A stretch of 64,000 bases of DNA, from positions 44,890-108,889 of the forward strand of contig JANQBS010000134.1 in assembly GCA_033085395.1 (NCBI GenBank). The letters are read 5' to 3'. Of this stretch, positions 59,231 through 64,000 are shown one piece after another; positions within the stretch are counted from its first letter, which is position 1; every line of letters begins with the position of its first letter. The stretch is from Xanthoparmelia taractica (Eukaryota > Ascomycota > Lecanoromycetes > Lecanorales > Parmeliaceae). Below the pieces are notes generated by a model that saw only the letters and a program-made list of their open reading frames with translations, was not told where the DNA came from and did not search any database. The translations under genes and the position numbers were made by a program.

Positions 59231-61320
59231 TTACCAGGCGCCCACCTCGAAGTTCTCCTACAGATGGGTTAGCGTACTTCTCAAAGGCCATATAAGGGGC
59301 CCAACTTACTTCAGAAAAGTAGGTGGTGACTACAGTTCGGTCTGCGAATTTTCTACCGGCCAGTGCTTGCAGAGCCTTGCGCGCAGAATCCGGAGTGTCG
59401 TATTTGACGTAAATCTTGCCAACACCATTCGATTGCCTACTTCCACCACTAGGCCTTGGAACCTTCATCTCAAGCACTTCGCCGTACTTGTCGCATTCCT
59501 CCTTTACGTCCTCGCAAATTTCTAAAATACGTCAGTCACTCGCCGGTCAGAAAAAGAGGTAACTCAATATACCTTCGTAATCCTCATTGTCAATGAGCTC
59601 CTCCGGTGTGACCATATTGAGTAATTGTAGTACTCGACCTTCATCAAGGTCGTTCGATGTAGTGCCCGCAAGCATAGACATTGCGTTGACGCCCATCTCA
59701 AGCCCTGCAGCTTGAGTGACTCCAATACTAGCTCTGGTGACCTTGAGGTGTGTATCACCAAGCTCCATACCATTAAGGCCGTCGACGGCATTGTCTGTGA
59801 CAGCGGGATCGACGTACTCACAGAAGGCGATGCCCTTCGAAGACGTCAGTTATGGATGAGGACAGTGTACTTATCACTTGTCACTTACCCTAGATTCCTC
59901 GGTACTACTATCTTTCACCAAAACAAAGGCTTTTAGTGGTCCAAAGGCCGTCAGTAGCTCCATCACTTGTTCGTCTGCTAGGCTTGGAAGGAGATTTGTC
60001 ACGCTGATCTTGTTTGGCGTGTCGGGAACCACAGGCGAGACCATTCCCTCTTGGTATTCCTCGTCTTCGACTATTGATGGTACAATATAATCTTTAGGCC
60101 TTCGGACCGAGAGCCCTTGAGAGCTGCCGTTAGCGGTGCCGTTGGAGGTCTCCATGTTGTCATTGTCTTCCATCTTGATGCCGTCTAATGCTAAAGCAAC
60201 GGTAGCCTCGGTGGGGTTCTTGAACTCCAACAGTGCGAACGTCCTATCTTTCGAAATTTGCGCTGATATACAAGGATCTGGTGTGGAGATGACATTGAGT
60301 CCGTTCAGCTGTAGATTGAAGAAATTGATAATGCCTTCGTCCGTGGCGGATTGAGGAAGATTGTGAACGAACAAGCGTTTCGACTGGCGAGCATTTGATG
60401 GCTTCAGTGCTGCGTTGCCGGCAGAACCGCTTGGCTGGTTCATAAACGCCTGCAACCGGCTTGGGTCCATCGGCTGCTGGCGAGGTGCGCCTGGTAGTGG
60501 AAACATGCCTGCATTGAATGTTAATCCTGATACTGTTGATCGCTTAAGATCGCAACCATTTACCTGACAGTTTTGCCTGCTCTGCCGTGACATTCTCGTA
60601 CCCAGGTGGCTTGATGTCCCATTGGGTTAACCTTCTCTTTCTCTCAGTGATGGGTATAGTATCAGTCAGATCCGGTGTAGGCTCTTTCTTCTTCGGTGGA
60701 GGACTGGCGCTCTTCTTCCGGTCTCTGCCTCCCATTTGCATTGCAAATTCATCACGATCGCTTCTTGGTGGTCCTCCCCGGCCGCCGGCACCTGGCCCTC
60801 GGTCCATGCGACCTTCAAAAAGATCTCTATCCCGCCGCGGTGGGCGGTCATAGTCATCACGTCTGGCATCACGCCTTGACATCCCTCTGTCTTCCCTATC
60901 ACCTCTGCCACCTCTCTCTCCCCTATCCCGGTCCCATGCTCTGTCGTCTCGTGTACCTTCTCGACCGTAGCGGTCTTCACGTTCGCGCGCTCGATAGTCA
61001 CGGCTAGAGGAGTACGAGTCTACGTCAGGCTCGTGACGTCTTGAATCGCGGTGTCTGGGAGATCGAGAACGTCTTCTATCGCCGCCTCGGTGGTGGTCTC
61101 TATCTCTGTCTCGCCGATCATCCCTCGAGGACTGGACACATGTTGTTAGTCACTATGTTGAGTACATATCAAGACTTGTGGAACTCACGTAATGATCCCT
61201 TGATGAGCCGTGTCTGCCTGAATCTGCACCGATGGGATTACTTGAATCAGTCTCATGTTTGCGAATCCTTGGTAGGGCGTTTGTTGCCATGCCTCTTGAC
61301 GAGTAGCTGTCGCCGTTCAT
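59231..61320 (-). CDS. U2AF large subunit (U2AF65 / Prp2)
   Basis: Splicing factor that binds the polypyrimidine tract and recruits U2 snRNP. Exons 61320-61189, 61131-60564, 60508-59889, 59834-59573, 59521-59310, 59257-59231; predicted 606 residues. Domains: an N-terminal RS/RD-rich region (HRGGDRRRSRSPRHRDSRRH), the U2AF35-binding peptide with its Trp (RRLTQWDIKPPGYENVTAEQ), RRM1 (RLFVHNLPQSATDEG), RRM2 (KISVTNLLPSLADEQVMELL, AFCEYVDPAVTDNAVDGLNG), and a C-terminal UHM (VGKIYVKYDTPDSARKALQA) ending YFSEENFEVGAW. The last nine codons come from a 27-nt exon. RRM spacing between 1 and 2 includes an acidic insert. Confidence 0.96.
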
Positions 61321-61545
61321 TTTGCGCAGCTTTTGTATTTGCCTGGACACAGGGTCTTATAATAGGTGCAGAGCAAAGAGCTAATGGATGGAGAGATATT
61401 AGCCCGGCACCAATAAAGTAAAGGAAGATAAAGGTAATGTGATCGCAACCCTTTTGAGGTGCAGCACCAAGCGGGTGTGGTGACGGTTCATTTGATAGCA
61501 GTAGGACATCTCATTTGATTCATCACTTACGGACGCGCCAAGGGC
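61321..61545. promoter_or_regulatory. bidirectional promoter U2AF65 / OGG1
   Basis: 225 bp between divergent start codons. Assigned by position; no specific motif claimed. Confidence 0.5.
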
Positions 61546-63019
61546 ATGGCGTGTTTTCGCGATTTACCCCAGGGAGCCTTGACGTTGAAAGGTAACGACT
61601 ACGGCATCATGGCTAAAGCGCGTGTGCTACAATGGCGAAAGATACCTGTGAGTCTGGCGGAGCTTTGTCTGGATACGACCCTGCGCTGTGGCCAATCCTT
61701 CAGGTATATTGTCCGATTATCCTCCTCTTCTCCACATTGCTCATGGATCTAGATGGAGAAAGTCTGAAGACGACGTCTGGTCTTGTGCTCTTCATGGACG
61801 TATACTTTCCTTGCGCCAAGACTCTACGCATCTGCACTACAGAGCTATCTTCCCCGGAAACGCTCAGGCTCCATTGACCCCTCCCTCATCGGCGCCAAGT
61901 TCAACGCCAGCATCCTCGCTCGAAGACGATGACACAGAAGCCTTGGTGTACCACTACCTCAACCTTGGTCCGAAGCTGACGGAATTGTACGAGCAATGGT
62001 CGATAGCAGACGCAAATTTCAAAAGAAAAGCCCCAAAATTTACAGGCGTGCGAATACTGAGGCAGGATGCTTGGGAAGCATTGGTTGGCTTCATCTGTAG
62101 TAGCAACAACAACATAATCAGAATATCCCAAATGGTTCGTTGCTCTGCTTAAATATAATCCCTTGAATGTTCTGACGCGAGTGATTATCTACAGATGGAG
62201 AAACTATGCATCCACTACGGACCTGAAGTTGGCCAGGTTGGCGCAAAGACATTCCATGACATGCCTGGGCCTTCTGCACTGATGGCTCCTGGGGTCGAAG
62301 CTCATCTCCGGCAGCTAGGTTTTGGTTACAGAGCCAAGTACTTGCATCGGACAGCGGTCATGCTGGCAGAAGACCGTGGGGTTGGGTGGCTGGATTGTCT
62401 GAGAAATCCTGAGAGCCCTATCCTAGGCGCCAAACCTTCCAACGCTGGTGGAATGTTGCCAGGTGGAAGGGAGGGATATCGAAGGGCTCATGAAGAGCTC
62501 TTGGCATTACAGGGAGTAGGGCCTAAAGTTGCCGACTGCGTCTGCCTTATGGGTCTTGGATGGGGAGAGGCCGTCCCTGTTGATACGCATGGTATGACCT
62601 CTCATTCGTGGTTTTGTGTCAGCATTGCTGATGATGCGGATCAAGTCTGGCAAATCGCTCAGCGCGACTATAGATTTGGCAAAGGAAAGCACAGCAGTCT
62701 GACCAAAGCTATCTATGATGCCGTTGGAGACAAATTTCGGAGCCTCTGGGGTAAGGAGGCTGGTTGGGCTCACAGCGTCTTGTTCACTGCGGATCTCAGG
62801 GCCTTTTCAGACAGACTTACCACGAAGATTGAGGTGAAAGAAATCAAGGAAGAGAAAGATGTAAAAGTCCTCACAGAAATTCAAGTAAAAGCGGAGATTC
62901 TGACACCAAAAAAAGCGAAGAGAGAGTTGGAGGATGAAGAGAAGCCATTGATTGTCATAAAGGAAGCCCCAGCAGAGAGATCCCTGAAACGACGACGAAA
63001 AGGATACGCGGAGACATAG
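61546..63019 (+). CDS. OGG1: 8-oxoguanine DNA glycosylase/lyase
   Basis: Base-excision repair enzyme that removes 8-oxoguanine opposite cytosine. Exons 61546-61703, 61753-62134, 62195-62591, 62646-63019; predicted 436 residues (415 if translation starts at the ATG at 61609). Motifs: LAELCLDTTLRCGQSFRWRK, the ICSSNNNIIRISQM damage-recognition segment with the NNN loop, and the HhH-GPD hairpin ELLALQGVGPKVADCVCLMG with the catalytic Lys in GPK, followed by VPVDTHVWQIAQRDY with the catalytic Asp. The VWQIA codon is completed across intron 3. A basic/acidic tail (PKKAKRELEDEEKP, SLKRRRKGYAET) may serve nuclear import. Both start ATGs are in frame. Confidence 0.94.
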
Positions 63020-63924
63020 ATAAGTCGGTGACCGACAAAGTAATAATTGTTTTTCTTTGCGCCATTTGCTCACGCCATCATTCTGATGCACGGTGGTGAT
63101 GTTTGGGTTTTATGTATGCTCATGCATGAGTATATTGAAGTCAGAGCTTTTATACGTGATAAGTAAAAGCGCATGGCTGCGTGGTAGGTCGAGGCCCAAT
63201 TGATAAGATGAGGCTACCAGCATATTTGTTTGTGTCTTCCTCGCCAATAGACAACCGGGACCTTGCAGCGTTGGGACCAAATGCATGCGTCAATACCGCC
63301 GGAAGAGGAAGGAGAATTGACGGGGAAGTGGTCAGGGCCAAGTCAGCCCACGTTAGGTAGCGTGTGGTAGTGGGATCGTCTTTTTGGTTTTCCCCCACTA
63401 ACTACTATATGGAGAATTCCTCGAGTCTTGACCACAACAAACAGTCAGTGTGGCTTATGAGCAGAGTAAAGAGAATTACCCGTGATTAAGTATCAGAATA
63501 ATGATATATAAATACAGCGTGCGGGGGTAGGGAGTAGTTGTAATCTCCACAAGGTACTTGTACAATTAAGAAATTGAAAAGGACCGTAACTTGCATTGCG
63601 ACTGGCGTAGGCCCTAATCTCACTAGAGTCCGTGTTAGCCGCAGATGCAAGTTCTGAGGGAAATGGTCGGTATCCTAGCATTTTAAAGGTAGAAGTACCT
63701 CCTAAATACTACTAGTTCTATTGGCAAAAGGGCAAAGAAAAGCGTGAACGGGAAAAAAACACTCCCTCACTTCAAACTCAAGCTTCCCTTCCTTCACCAC
63801 ATCGCCATAATAATAATAAATCCATTATCGGCATCACTAATAATAATAATCATCATCATCCTCATTTTCTCCTTACTCAGGGTTTGAAAAGTGAGACACA
63901 GTGCTTTGGTTCACTGTTGCTCGC

Positions 63925-63926
<2 letters not shown>
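63020..63926. other. intergenic region, no gene seen
   Basis: About 900 bp without a recognised gene; (AAT)/(CAT) microsatellite-like stretches lie at 63810-63865. Confidence 0.5.

Positions 63927-64000
<74 letters not shown>
63927..64000. repeat. poly-G run to the window edge
   Basis: 74 consecutive G, ending only with the window. May be a genuine homopolymer or a sequencing/assembly artefact; see findings. Confidence 0.95.

Noticed and set aside
1..64000. tRNA, rRNA, CRISPR or prokaryote-type operon
   Set aside because: I looked for tRNA B-box-like motifs and repeat-spacer arrays in the intergenic parts and saw none convincing. A covariance-model scan would be decisive for tRNAs.

Overview
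The window is nuclear DNA of a filamentous ascomycete (Pezizomycotina). The basis is the gene content (MEX67, SEC9, GH32 invertase, Helo-like N-terminal protein, FAR-17a/AIG1 protein), short 50-60 bp introns with GT...AG ends and CTGAC/CTAAC branch sites, compact gene-dense DNA, and one decayed fragment with stop codons of the C-to-T/G-to-A type. I cannot name the species or class. Gene models below were spliced by hand from the sequence; exon coordinates are given in each entry.

Layout. 1-8 kb: 5'-truncated mRNA export receptor MEX67 (+), a Sel1-repeat protein (+), and a GNAT acetyltransferase loaded with microsatellites (-). 8-16 kb: mitochondrial mismatch-repair protein MSH1 (-), farnesylated DnaJ chaperone YDJ1 (-), divergent cytosine deaminase FCY1 (+), and convergent uroporphyrinogen decarboxylase HEM12 (-). 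17-25.5 kb: a secreted/membrane-anchored protein (-), tRNA methyltransferase subunit TRM82 (-) divergent from ribosomal protein P0 (+), an uncertain small-gene region, and a FAR-17a/AIG1 membrane protein (+). 25.5-34 kb: gene-poor, with a decayed STAND/ankyrin gene near 26.6-28.0 kb and one C2H2 transcription factor (-) with a 2.8 kb upstream region. 34-42.5 kb: SEC9 t-SNARE (-), a cystinosin-type PQ-loop transporter (+), an F-box protein (-), a Helo-like-domain protein with a probable N-terminal frameshift (+), and a broken sugar-transporter tail. 42.5-51 kb: a short lysine-tract protein (-), FAN1 nuclease (-), COMPASS subunit SDC1 (+), ribosomal protein S13 (-). 51.7-64 kb: GH32 invertase (-), SF3B1/HSH155 (-), U2AF large subunit (-), OGG1 (+), and a terminal run of 74 G.

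There is no operon, CRISPR array or secondary-metabolite cluster. Most genes are single-copy housekeeping genes. Three are DNA-repair genes (MSH1, FAN1, OGG1), several serve ribosome/tRNA function (RPP0, RPS13, TRM82), and two neighbours (SF3B1 and U2AF65) act together at the intron branch site and 3' splice site. Several introns here have an unusual 3' end in which the first AG sits right on the branch site and is skipped. I did not find convincing evidence for a wholly new biological system. The most unusual signals are this splice-site pattern, an 18-nt microexon, the decayed STAND/ankyrin locus and the frameshifted Helo-like gene.
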